A stretch of 64,000 nucleotides of DNA, taken from contig NC_090765.1 of the NCBI RefSeq assembly GCF_036898095.1, forward strand, positions 28,116,749 through 28,180,748, in the 5' to 3' direction. The translations under genes and the position numbers were made by a program. Below the pieces are notes generated by a model. It was not told the origin of the DNA. It made no database searches and saw only the letters and a list, made by a program, of their open reading frames with translations. Shown here piece by piece: positions 54,282 to 64,000 of the stretch (positions within the stretch are counted from its first letter, which is position 1; each line of letters starts with the position of its first letter). Origin of the DNA: Palaemon carinicauda (taxonomy: Eukaryota > Arthropoda > Malacostraca > Decapoda > Palaemonidae).

Positions 54282-55700
54282 GTGATTAGCGCAAAGTATG
54301 TCAGTGTTGTGCGTGAGGGTACTTTTGTGCGCGCCAGTCGTCCTCCCAGTCCGGGACCTCTTGCAAGCTCCCAAGCCCAGGGGAGAAGCAATGTCGAAGG
54401 GCAGAAGGGTTCAGCAGGCCTTGATCGGCGCACAGAAGTATCCTCGGTGGTTGTGGGCGTGTCTTACCGAGACCGTCACTCCCACCCGCAGACGATTGAG
54501 CCCTTATTTTGCTCGTCTGCAGAAGAAATTTAGGGGAGAAAACGCTGGTCTCAGGTCTCAAGACCTCTTAAACGTAAAGTCCAGACCTATGCCAGACGTA
54601 CGAAGTTAGAGTTCAACAACCCGGATGCAGTCATTGGGTTAGCTCTGATTCTCCTCAGTCATCAGTTGAATGCACTCCGCCTAAGAGGAGTAAGGTTCTG
54701 CCACAACAGAGCTCGACTGTTAAGGCTTTACCTCAGCCTACTGTAGTTTCTGCCGACCCCAAGTGGACTCTACTACAGTCCATGCAAGCACTGCTTTCGG
54801 ACTTGATGCGTGAGTGTCGGGCTGAGAGTGTTGCGCCTCCGCCTCCGCCTACACTCCCTCCACCTATGCTCGCTCCGCCTGATCGCAGTACCACCTGCCA
54901 GGCGTACGATGTTGTGGACTCTACTACAGTCCATGCAAGCACAGCTTTCGGACTTGATGCGTGAGTGTCGGGCTGAGAGTGTTGCTCCTCCGCCTCCGCC
55001 TACACTCCCTCCGCTACACTCGCTCCGCCTGATCGCAGTACCACCTGCCAGGCGTACGATGTTGTGGACTCTACTACAGTCCATGCAAGCACAGCTTTCG
55101 GACTTGATGCGTGAGTGTCGGGCTGAGAGTGTTGCTCCTCCGCCTCCGCCTACACTCCCTCCGCCTACGCTCGCTCCGCCTGATCGCAGTACCACCTGCC
55201 AGGCGTACGATGTTGAGCCACGTGCTGAGTTTGCTGTTCCCAGTGGTGTTCAGCCTCCGCCTTCCTTAAGGCAACCTTTACAATGGGATCAGGAGGATTA
55301 TACCTCTCTTCCTCCGCCTCCACTTGCTGCTCCACCAGTGATGCAACACTCGGTTGAGGTACAACAACCTCTCCCGTCCATGAGTTAGTCTCCTCAGCTC
55401 TCGCTGCAGCGAGCTCAACCCTCCACAAGGCAAGCACCACAACACCTTAGCCTTGCGCCTCAGGAGCCTCAGCTTGCGAGACATTTACCTTGTTCTGCGC
55501 AGCCTCTTCCTCATCGCGCTCCGCTCACACCACAGGAACTGGAACTTGCTACTCCGCTTCCGCCAACCGCTCAGCAAGCGCAACCCTTGGGTTCAACCAC
55601 TCATGCTAGGAGTCAGCCTCCTCCACCCATGCGCCTTCCTTCTGCTTGTCTTTTATTCAGCCTTTGCAGACTGAGCCTCAGGTGTTCCCTCAACAGAGTC
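54282..55700 (+). pseudogene. DIRS family 2 gag-like region
   Basis: The frame changes several times. Readable pieces are RASRPPSPGPLASSQAQGR (54282-54533) and SMQAQLSDLMRECRAESVAPP followed by proline runs, this last in three tandem copies about 150 bp apart (starts near 54768, 54919 and 55069). After that comes a part rich in P, Q and L (EEDYTS-like, PPPPLAAPPVMQHSVEV) to 55388, and further P/Q-rich frames to 55700. Composition and position fit ORF1 of a DIRS element. The 150-151-bp duplication with its one-base difference breaks the frame between units. There is no similarity in sequence to the RS-type gag of the other family. Confidence 0.6.
54768..55215 (+). repeat. 150/151-bp tandem triplication inside gag
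   Basis: Three units, each starting ctctactacagtccatgcaa and containing ttcggacttgatgcgtgagt, cctccgcctccgcctacact and gcgtacgatgttg. The first two steps differ by one base (151 and 150), which alternates the reading frame. Confidence 0.9.
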
Positions 55701-55925
55701 TTGAAGAGGAAACCACAACTATTGTTGTTCCAGCTCGTTCTGACTCTGCTGTTCAGCATACCTTACCTCCATTTTCAAACCATGGCAATAATATGAATCA
55801 TGAGTTATGAATGTAAGGTAAACATTATGTTGATTTTTAAACCCCATGCAAGCATGCATAAAGCACTCTAGCACTGGTCATGGAATTTCTGAGAAATGTT
55901 AAACGCCATGCACACGCTCTGCTTT

Positions 55926-56165
55926 CCTTACAGCAGGCTCTGCTTACAGCAGGCTCTGCTTACTTCATGCTCTGCATACAGCATGCTCTGCATACAGCAT
56001 GCTCTGCATACAACATGCTCTGCATACAGCATGCTCTGCATTTAGCATGCTCTGCATACAACATGCTCTGCATACAGCATGCTCTGCATTCAGCATGCTC
56101 TGCATACAACATGCTCTTCATACAGCATGCTCTGCATACATCATGCTCTGCATACCTTACCGCAT
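55926..56165 (+). repeat. 16-bp minisatellite around GCATGC, about 15 units
   Basis: Units read gctctgcatacagcat, with variants gctctgcttacagcag and gctctgcatacaacat. In most units the joint between consecutive repeats gives gcatgc, a six-base palindrome. Open frames on both strands (55880-56206 plus, 55960-56178 minus) are by-products. It lies between gag and RT of DIRS family 2. Confidence 0.92.
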
Positions 56166-56359
56166 GCTTCTCAGTCACACATCTTGGGTTGTTGCCAACT
56201 CACTAGACTGTCAAGCAGTTTCATAACGTTGCCTTCTAGTCTGCTGCTTTTGCACCAGTGAACCCTCACTCAGAGAACTTAGCTTTTCTAGGATAAGGTC
56301 CCTGTAGATGAGAAAGTTCTTTTCTCCCTCCTTCTGATATTCCCTTGAGGACTCTGTCA

Positions 56360-57110
56360 TTTGGAGGGAGCCTTTAGCTGCATAACCTCTTATGGACTTT
56401 TATTTAAGCATAACAGGCTTCCAGGGAAGGTTATGGTTCCACTTCAGTCGCTAATCCCGTCTGTTACCACACCTGCTCCCATAGACCTTGAGTTGTGTTG
56501 CATGACATGCAGTCCAAGCTTAGTCCTTGTTAGAGGATTTTTTTGTTTACGGAGTCAATGTGTCACGGGGAAGACGTTCAACAACCAACAGAAGTGACTT
56601 GTTGTGACGCAGTGCGGCAACCTCAGCAACCCGTTAAGGAGTTGTCTGTACGACCCAGACAGTCTAGACAGATTCGGGTTGTCACTGTACTTCCTCGCTT
56701 GCCCATGATTGACAGCTCACAGACTGTGCAGCAGTATCATGATCTTGTGTCCGGCTCCGTCAGACGACTGGCTTTTAAGAGCTCCCACAAGTCGTCGCTG
56801 TCTGGAGATTTTCAAATGGACTATGGATCTGACCAAGGAACTGGGCCTCCTGGTCAATTTTGAGGAGTCTCAGCTCGTTCCATCCCAGACCATTGTCTCC
56901 TTGGGTATGGATCTTCAGAGTCGAGCTTTTCGGACTTTTCCGTCGGCCCCAAGGATCTTCCAAGCCCTAGAATGCATCCAGAGCATGCTGAGAAGGAACC
57001 GATGCTCAGTCAGGTAGTGGATGAGTCTAACAGGGACACTTTCATCGCTGGCCCTGTTCATCGTGTTAGGGAGACTCCACCTCCCCCCCCCTTCAGTATC
57101 ATCTAGCTGC
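56360..57110 (+). pseudogene. DIRS family 2 reverse transcriptase, internally deleted
   Basis: The only clear RT part is 56800-56960: FKWTMDLTKELGLLVNFEES, then QLVPSQTIVSLGMDLQS and FRTFPSAPRIFQALE, equivalent to GIMVKLEKSSLLPTQRLVYLGM of the other family, i.e. the thumb after the catalytic loop. The palm with L-D-L-K-D-A-Y and Y-L-D-D-W-L is not found upstream. The bases 56540-56800 contain other gag- or RT-like words in mixed frames. A deletion is therefore likely, and the copy cannot make a reverse transcriptase. Confidence 0.7.
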
Positions 57111-57199
57111 TCACTGGATAAAGGACATGACGCTAGAGACGGTCTCAGTTCCTGTTTCCGAAGAGAGGAGGTCTTCTCTCGCGTGGTGTAAGAACAGCT

Positions 57200-57852
57200 T
57201 TCTTCTCAAGGAAGGCTACCTTTGGCTGTTCAGAAACACGACCGCCGTCTCCTCTCGGACGCATCAGACACGGGCTGGGGTGCGACTTTGGACGGACAAG
57301 AATGCTCGGGAACATGGAATCAGGAGCAAAGGACACTTCACATCATTTGCAAGAAGTTGTTGGCGGTTATTCTGGCCTTGATAAACTTCAAGTCCCTCCA
57401 GCTTAACAAAGTGGTGGAGGTGGACTCTGACAACACCACAGCCCTGGCTTACACCTTCAAGCAGGGAGGGACTCTTTCGTGGAAGTTGTTCTAGATCGCA
57501 AGGGACCTACTCATCTGGTCTTTAGATCGAAAGCTAACTGGTAACGAGGTTCATTCAGGGCGGTATGAATGTCATGGCAGATCACCTCAGACGGAAGGGT
57601 CAGGTCATCCCCACAGAGTGGACCCTTCTCAAGAATGTTTGCAACAGACTTTGGGCCCTGTGGGGTCAGCCAACCATAGATCTGTTCACTACCTCGATAA
57701 CCCAGAGACTCCTGTTGTATTGTTCTCCGATTCTAGACCCAGCAGCAGTTCAGGTGGATGCTTTTCTGCTGGATTGGTTCCATCTCGACCTGTATGCATT
57801 CCCGCCGTTCAAGATTGTCAACAGAGTACTTCAGAAGTTCTCCTCTCACTAA
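57200..57852 (+). pseudogene. DIRS family 2 RNase H and connection region
   Basis: The frame 57222-57494 reads RRLLSDASDTGWGATLDGQE and VVEVDSDNTTALAYTFKQGG, the RNase H active-site words; it closes with a stop. The frame 57565-57852 continues with MNVMADHLRRKGQVIPTEWT, LWGQPTIDLFTTSITQRLLL and VDAFLLDWFHLDLYAFPPFK, which corresponds to NVLADSLSR...LWGSPTVDLFATALNFKLPL and VYAFPSF of the other family. The region joins RNase H to the recombinase. Confidence 0.85.
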
Positions 57853-57867
57853 GGGACACGGCTGACG

Positions 57868-59085
57868 TTGGTTAGCTCCGCTCTGGTCCGCGAGAGAATG
57901 GTTCTTAGAGGTACTGCAATGGCTGGTCGACATTCCCAGGACTCTTCCTCTAGGAGTGAACCTTCTAAGTCTACCTCACGTAAAGAAGGTACACCCAATC
58001 CTCCACGCTCTTCGTCTGACTGCCTTCAGACTTTCGAAAGACTCTCAAGAGCTAGGGGCTTTTCGAAGGAGGCAGCCAGAGCGATTGCCAAAGCAAGGAG
58101 AACATCCACTCTCAGAATCTATCAGTCTCAAGGGGAAGTCTTCCGTAGCTGGTACAAGACCAATGCAGTTTCCTCAACCAGTACCACTGTAACCCAGATT
58201 GCTGGCTTCCTGTTATATCTAAGGAAAGTAAGATCCCTTTCAGCTCCTACGATCAAGGGTTACAGAAGTATGTTGGCAGCGGTTTTCCGCCACAGAGGCT
58301 TGGATCTTTCCACCAACAAAGATCTACAGGACCTCCCTAGGTCTTTTGAGACCTCAAAGGAACGTCGGTTGTCCACTCCAGGCTGGAATCTAGACGTGGT
58401 CCTAAGGTTCCTTATGTCATCAAGATTTGAACCTCTCCAATCAGCCTCTTTTTAGGACCTCACATTAAAAACTCTTTTCCTCGTGTGCTTGACAACAGCT
58501 AAAAGAGTAAGTGAGATCCACGCCTTCAGCAGGATCATTCTTTTCACATCTGAAACGGCTACATGTTCCTTGCAGCTCGGTTTTTGCTAAACGAGCTTCC
58601 TTCACGTCCTTGGCCTAAGTCGTTCGAGATCCCAAGCCTGTCCAACTTGGTGGGGAATGATCTGAAAAGAGTACTTTGCCCAGTTAGAGCTCTTAGGTAC
58701 TATCTAAAAAGGTCTTAACCTTTACAAGGACAATCAGAAGCCTTATAGTGTGCTTTCAAGAAACCTTCTTTTCCAAGTTCTAAGAACTCAGTTTCTTACT
58801 ATTCAGGCTTCTGATTAGAGAAACACATTCTCGTCTGAAGGAAGAAGACCTTGCTTTGCTGAAGGTAAGGACACATGAAGTGGGAGCTGTGGCTACTTCA
58901 GTGGCCTTCAAACAGAACCATTCTCTGCAGAGTGTTATGGATGCAACCTATTGGAGAAGCAAGTCAGTGTTCGCATCATTCTATCTCAAAGATGTCCAGT
59001 CTCTTTACGAGTACTGCTACACCCTGGGACCATTCGTAGCAACGAATGCAGTAGTAGGCGAGGGCTCAGCCACTACATTCCCATA
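57868..59085 (+). pseudogene. DIRS family 2 tyrosine recombinase, damaged
   Basis: The frame 57868-58455 reads RARGFSKEAARAIAKARRTS, then STTVTQIAGFLLYLRKVRSL, TIKGYRSMLAAVFRHRGLDL and ERRLSTPGWNLDVVLRFLMS, ending in a TAG at 58453-58455. The first catalytic arginine is kept just after, in TAKRVSEIHAF (aga at 58504-58506). The frame 58856-59086 has THEVGAVATSVAF, where the usual H-x-x-R is H-x-x-G (Gly codon 58883-58885), and the tyrosine in FASFYLKDVQSL (58982-58984). Further frameshifts lie between. The missing arginine and stop mean no active enzyme. Confidence 0.85.
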
Positions 59086-59467
59086 ATCCCATAACCTTTT
59101 AACCTTTCTCTTGAATACTTTTTATGGGTTGTACGGTCGGCTAAGAAGCCTTCCACATCCTTGTTGATTTGGCGGGTGGTCAATTCTTTCTTGAGAAGCG
59201 CCGAGGTTAAAGGTTGTGATGAGGTCCTTTAGTATGGGTTGCAGCCCTGTATACTTTAGCACCTTTGAGTTGATTCAGCCTCCCAAGAGGAACGCTGCGC
59301 TCAGTAAGGAAGACGATCTTATTAAAGGCAGAGTAACGGTTCAAGTCGACTTCCTTACCAGGTACTTATTATTTCATTGTTATTGTGGATAACTGATTAT
59401 ATGAAATACGGGATACTTAGCTATCCTTTAGTCTTGTACACTGGTTTTTCACCCACCCCCCTGGGTG

Positions 59468-59572
59468 TGAATCAGCTACATGATTATCGGGTAAGTTTAA
59501 TATTGAAAAATGTTATTTTTATTAGTAAAATAAATTTTTGAATATACTTACCCGATAATCATGATTTAATCG
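59468..59572 (+). repeat. DIRS family 2 internal complementary region
   Basis: The first half, agctacatgattatcgggta then agtttaatattgaaaaat, is the complement of the 5' outer end at 53006-53045. The second half, aaataaatttttgaatatac then ttacccgataatcatg, is the complement of the 3' outer end at 59750-59800. The joint (gaaaaatgttatttttat) represents the circle junction. Confidence 0.88.
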
Positions 59573-59607
59573 ACCCTCCCTTCCTCCCCATAGAGAACCA
59601 GTGGACC

Positions 59608-59802
59608 GAGGAATAATTGAGGAGGTGTCAACAAGAAGTACTTGAGTACCTGGCCACAGGTGGCGCTGGTAAATACACCCCCTTCTAGTATTGTGATAGC
59701 TGGCGTATCCCTCCATAGAATTCTGTCGGGCAACGGAGTTGACAGCTACATGATTATCGGGTAAGTATATTCAAAAATTTATTTTACTAATAAAAATAAC
59801 AT
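59608..59802 (+). repeat. DIRS family 2, 3' inverted terminal repeat
   Basis: Complement of 53020-53178, followed by the outer end gtatattcaaaaatttattt, actaataaaaataacat to about 59802. Confidence 0.9.
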
Positions 59803-59879
59803 ATTTTAGCAATAATGCTATGTTATTGAATACTGACTTATCTTACAAAATGGAAACATCATATTATTTTGCAGTCCTT

Positions 59880-60310
59880 AAGGCAAGCTCTTCTCAGTCT
59901 GTGTGATTAAAAGCCAATTGATAGGCCTTTTCCCATGACTTTATTTTGAATAGCGTGGACCTCTTGGTTGAGGTCTCCAGCCTCATGAGGGTCTTTGAAT
60001 AGTCTTACCCAACCTGTGGACTCGAGCCGCCTGGAGTAGGATGAGACTTTTTCTCTGAAGTCTCACTTAAGTGGTATGTAAATCCCTGAAGGAGGCTTTA
60101 GAGGGCATGCTAACATCAAGGGTGTTTTTCTGTTGGCTTTAGCTTCAGTAAAAGAATTTGTGAGCTTCATAGTCTTTCATACCAATTTTGACATATGGAG
60201 GGTTAAGTAACTCTGGATGGTTAGGTAACTCATTCGTTCTCATTTGCTCATGAGGTTTTGGTAAAAGCTCTGAACTAATTGTTCTTGGTGAAGTCCCGTC
60301 TGTTGCCAAC
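59880..60310 (+). pseudogene. Strongly decayed DIRS tyrosine recombinase fragment
   Basis: No long frame exists, but conceptual reading gives LILNSVDLLVEVSSLMRVFE then SYPTCGLEPPGVG, in the order of FRLKGIDISSSLELNLLIRS and YELTCPQSEVRPPPWNVV of the element at 29.6-29.7 kb. It is followed near 60125 by VFLLALASVKEFVSFIVFH, in the place of TVFLLALALAKRVSELHGLS. The catalytic arginine appears replaced after frame loss. It starts about 80 bp beyond the end of DIRS family 2 and is more decayed than it, so it is an older insertion. Confidence 0.6.
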
Positions 60311-61085
60311 TGCATTACTTTCTGTATTTTAATTTTCAATAATTCTCTTTGGTCTTTCTCTAATTTTATGTTTCGTTTAATAACTGTTGATTATGATGCA
60401 TAATAGTTCCCAGACTTTATCTTCTAATTTGTCCCAGTTAACAATAGCTTAATTTCCAAATTGATAACAATATTATGAGATATTTTGGATTCTCATCATA
60501 ACCAGTCAGAAACTGATTGATTTTAGCTATGTCAAATACAGTGCTGTACCTGTATTCATAATCATGGATGAAAAGACCATAGACAAATGCTTACAAAAAA
60601 CAAAATATTATTTGAAAAATACTTTGCAGTTACTATGGAGCAAAATAAAAAGAACGTAAGTTGTAATTTCTAGATCATGCTTATATCTCAGCAACAACAA
60701 TTTATAACAATTGTGGAGGATGTCGCAGGGAAGAAAAACTCAAAGTTGATGAGGTAGAAAGAAAAACATTACATTTTTCCTTTGCTTACATATACATTGA
60801 AGAGTCTGACCGTTCTTTATACATTCTCCTCTTTCTTTATACACCCGACAGCACTAAGATAACAAAAAAATTCTTCTTCCCCCAAAGGGTTAACTACTGC
60901 ACTGTAATTGTTAAGTGGCTACTCTCCACTTGGTAAGGATAGAAGAGACTCTTTAGTTATGGTAAGCAACTGTTTCAGTAGACCACTTCCAAATACAAAC
61001 CATTGTTCTCTACTCTTGGCTAGTAACATAGCCTCTGTACCATAATTACTCACTGTAGGCCTATTGGGTTAGAATTCTGTGTTAA
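60311..61085. other. Non-coding stretch, nothing recognised
   Basis: AT-rich, with no frame or repeat that can be named. Confidence 0.5.
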
Positions 61086-61205
61086 TTTATTACCTTTTCT
61101 CACAGGGCTATTTTTTCAGTCGGAGGCCTTGGGCTTACATTATTTTTCTTATAGCATATTTCTTTACCAAGTAGGGTTATAGCTTAGCTGGAAGTAATAA
61201 TAGTG
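61086..61205 (+). mobile_element. Non-LTR retroposon 3' end, copy 4, diverged
   Basis: The words ctcacagggctatttttt, ggaggccttgggctta, agcatatttctttaccaagt and agggttatagcttagctgg, then a few TAA triplets. They correspond to the signature at 9010-9112 with more mismatches, so this is the oldest of the four copies. Confidence 0.7.
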
Positions 61206-61844
61206 GTTTCGGTAATTATGAGCTATTTGTAGAATTGTACTAATGTCAATTCTAATTTGGCAATGAAGTAGTTTAATTAAACTACTGAGAAATTCCAAGG
61301 ACTTGATGTTGTTTAATGAGGCATAGGAATTAGATTATTAGAGCAACACGAAGAAGCTGGACTGGTACATTAGGAGAGACTAAAGGGAATTTTTAAAAAT
61401 TAAAATGGAGAAATTTTCAATAATGTTTAGTATTTGCTGCAAATTGCCTTATGAAGCAATATTTAGACATTACTTCGCAATTATGTGCCTTACTGCAGTA
61501 TTTCATCATTGTTTTGTAACACAAAATGTAGAATATTTTTTTTTATGAAAGCATATTATAGTAAAAGCAAATTCGCCCCTTTTTGTCATTTCCATATTTA
61601 AACATAAGTGTTTTTTTTTCTTCTAAAATTGGTTGATTAATAGACATACTTTGAGAGTGTTCTCGAGTTGTTAGGGGATATGTGGTTGAGATCACGCTAT
61701 GATCACATGTAGGATGTTTATTTTACAAACTCTTTGTATATAAAAATTATCAATGAAAGGTAGTATGATAAAAGAGATTTTCTTATTTCAAATAAAGTTT
61801 TTATCGTGTGGATTTGATTGGATATGCTTTGATGGCAAGAGCTT

Positions 61845-61882
<38 letters not shown>

Positions 61883-62187
61883 AACATGGGTACTATGATT
61901 GGTTAATCAGCCTGAGCTGTCAAACATGAGACTAAGTAATAAAACAGAGGTGTAGAAGGGTCTGAAAATTAATTGATTAGGTAGCTGAAGACCTTCTCCT
62001 GATGAGAACTCTGGACACAATGTACACAGGACCTCATTGTATCCCCAATTTGTCCCCTTATTTTTATTAGTTATTTTCTTTTACATAAGTTATTTCATAG
62101 TTATTTCTATCCCAATAATTTTCGTGTGTAACTCAGGTTTGGCCTTATTTAGAGATCGAGGCGCTGGGTTCCTTCCAAGTGTTGATG
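61206..62187. other. Non-coding stretch with a poly(T) tract
   Basis: About 35 T residues at 61845-61879; otherwise no recognisable feature. The tract could be the inverted tail of a retroposon, but no body was recognised beside it. Confidence 0.55.
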
Positions 62188-62191
62188 AGTC

Positions 62192-62446
62192 TGTGACGGC
62201 CGAGAGAAAGGTTATGACTCAAAGGCAAGACGCAATCAACTGAGTAACTTTATTAAAGAACACTCTCCTTTATATACAAAACCTCAAGGCAACAGGAATT
62301 TTCATGTTCGAGAAACAGACAATGTTAGAGAGGAAAAACGCAGACATGTTTATTCTGGTTCTTTTTAGTGCGAGGGAAGAGCGCAGATACAAGCATAATA
62401 TATACAAAATAATTTATGTACGATCGTGTGACACACGGTTGGTACA
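62192..62446 (-). mobile_element. Probable solo LTR with 4-bp target duplication
   Basis: The 255-bp segment begins tgtgacggccg and ends ttggtaca (plus strand), i.e. TG...CA in both directions, between agtc at 62188-62191 and agtc at 62447-62450. On the minus strand it has a TATATAAA-type box (complement of 62270-62277) and an AATAAA (complement of 62249-62254) in promoter-then-polyadenylation order. No internal retroelement sequence follows on either side. The family is unknown. Confidence 0.6.
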
Positions 62447-62450
62447 AGTC

Positions 62451-63774
<1,324 letters not shown>

Positions 63775-63990
63775 ATGAGTGACAAACATAGGCTATCTGA
63801 ACCAAGAACAAATAGTAAATTTGGTGAAAGGGCTTTTAGCTACTGTGCGCCTAGACACTATAATAAACTGCCAACTGAAATGAAGGACCTAAAGGGAGCA
63901 ATTGAATTTAAGAAGAAACTAAAGACATTACTTTTCACAAGATCATATGATTTGGAAGATGCTACAATCAAAGAATTGTATAAGTTATAA
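63775..63990 (+). pseudogene. C-terminus of a second non-LTR reverse transcriptase
   Basis: The 71-codon frame reads RLSEPRTNSKFGERAFSYCA, then PRHYNKLPTEMKDL, AIEFKKKLKTLLF and TRSYD, with a stop at 63988. The pattern R-x-P-R-T-x-x-x-x-G-x-R-x-F-x-Y-x-A-P-x-x-(W/Y)-N-x-L-P...F-K-x-x-L-K-T-x-L-F is the C-terminal signature of CR1/Jockey-group reverse transcriptases. It differs clearly from the NSNSQAF family at 8635 and 47353. No RT core is seen upstream, so it is 5'-truncated. The window ends 10 bases later. Confidence 0.75.
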
Positions 63991-64000
63991 TGAAAATGTT

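Larger units (their letters stand above)
53006..59802 (+). mobile_element. Second DIRS-like family, plus strand, 6.8 kb, defective
   Basis: Inverted terminal repeats 53020-53178 and 59608-59770 are nearly perfect complements (for example cccgataatcatgtagctgt, cgttgcccgacagaattcta, ggagggatacgccagctatc, gtatttaccagcgccacctg). An internal complementary region precedes the right repeat. Between them are a leader, a proline-rich gag with a tandem duplication, a 16-bp repeat, the end of an RT, RNase H and a tyrosine recombinase, all on the plus strand. Its terminal sequences differ entirely from those of the 28-39 kb element, so it is another family. No target duplication is seen. The RT palm is missing and the recombinase has a stop and a lost arginine, so it is dead on its own. 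Confidence 0.88.

Noticed and set aside
55880..56226. Histidine/cysteine-rich small proteins on both strands
   Set aside because: Repeat by-products of the 16-bp minisatellite.

Overview
This is eukaryotic DNA and almost certainly comes from a decapod crustacean (shrimp, prawn or similar). I see no bacterial gene organisation and no recognisable host gene. The evidence is nested DIRS, Gypsy, I-like, pogo/Tigger and hAT-type elements, long simple-sequence tracts of TA, TAA and GA, several minisatellites, and four copies of a retroposon 3' end with a TAA tail that I recall as common in decapod genomes. The species cannot be fixed from this window.

Layout. 1-3.7 kb holds decayed minus-strand DIRS fragments (arginine/serine-repeat gag, reverse transcriptase start, gag). 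3.7-13 kb is AT-rich: a TA microsatellite, a decaying non-LTR reverse transcriptase containing two minisatellites (99 bp and about 85 bp units), two retroposon 3' ends, a 154-bp satellite and a 38-bp minisatellite. 13.1-23.5 kb is an old DIRS gag/RT copy interrupted by a full-length I-like non-LTR element (14689-21134, 11-bp target duplication, both ORFs open). 23.5-27.4 kb has two more DIRS fragments, one carrying a 43-bp stub of an I-like element with its own 11-bp duplication.

27.6-41.2 kb is a three-level nest. A Gypsy LTR retrotransposon (LTR 27605-27918, gag from 38999) was split near the start of gag by a 10.9-kb DIRS element on the minus strand (28087-38997). The right inverted terminal repeat of that DIRS element was then hit by a Tigger/pogo transposon (36154-38957) with an open 580-codon transposase frame. 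The Gypsy element ends inside pol near 41.2 kb.

41.2-53 kb is mostly non-coding: a G-rich minisatellite, a 250-bp hAT-like MITE with an 8-bp duplication, a tandem duplication, three copies of an unnamed repeat and a second, broken Tigger copy (46592-49918) that contains a retroposon tail. 53.0-59.8 kb is a second DIRS family on the plus strand, with near-perfect inverted repeats and an internal complementary region, but an internally deleted RT and a damaged recombinase. 59.8-64 kb holds a decayed recombinase fragment, another retroposon tail, a probable solo LTR (62192-62446), microsatellites and the C-terminus of another non-LTR reverse transcriptase.

No cellular pathway is encoded. The value of the window is its insertion history and the mechanistic traces it preserves: the DIRS circle junction, paired target duplications, a paralogous empty site and minisatellites born inside coding sequence. 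All family assignments come from reading motifs by eye; no database search was possible.
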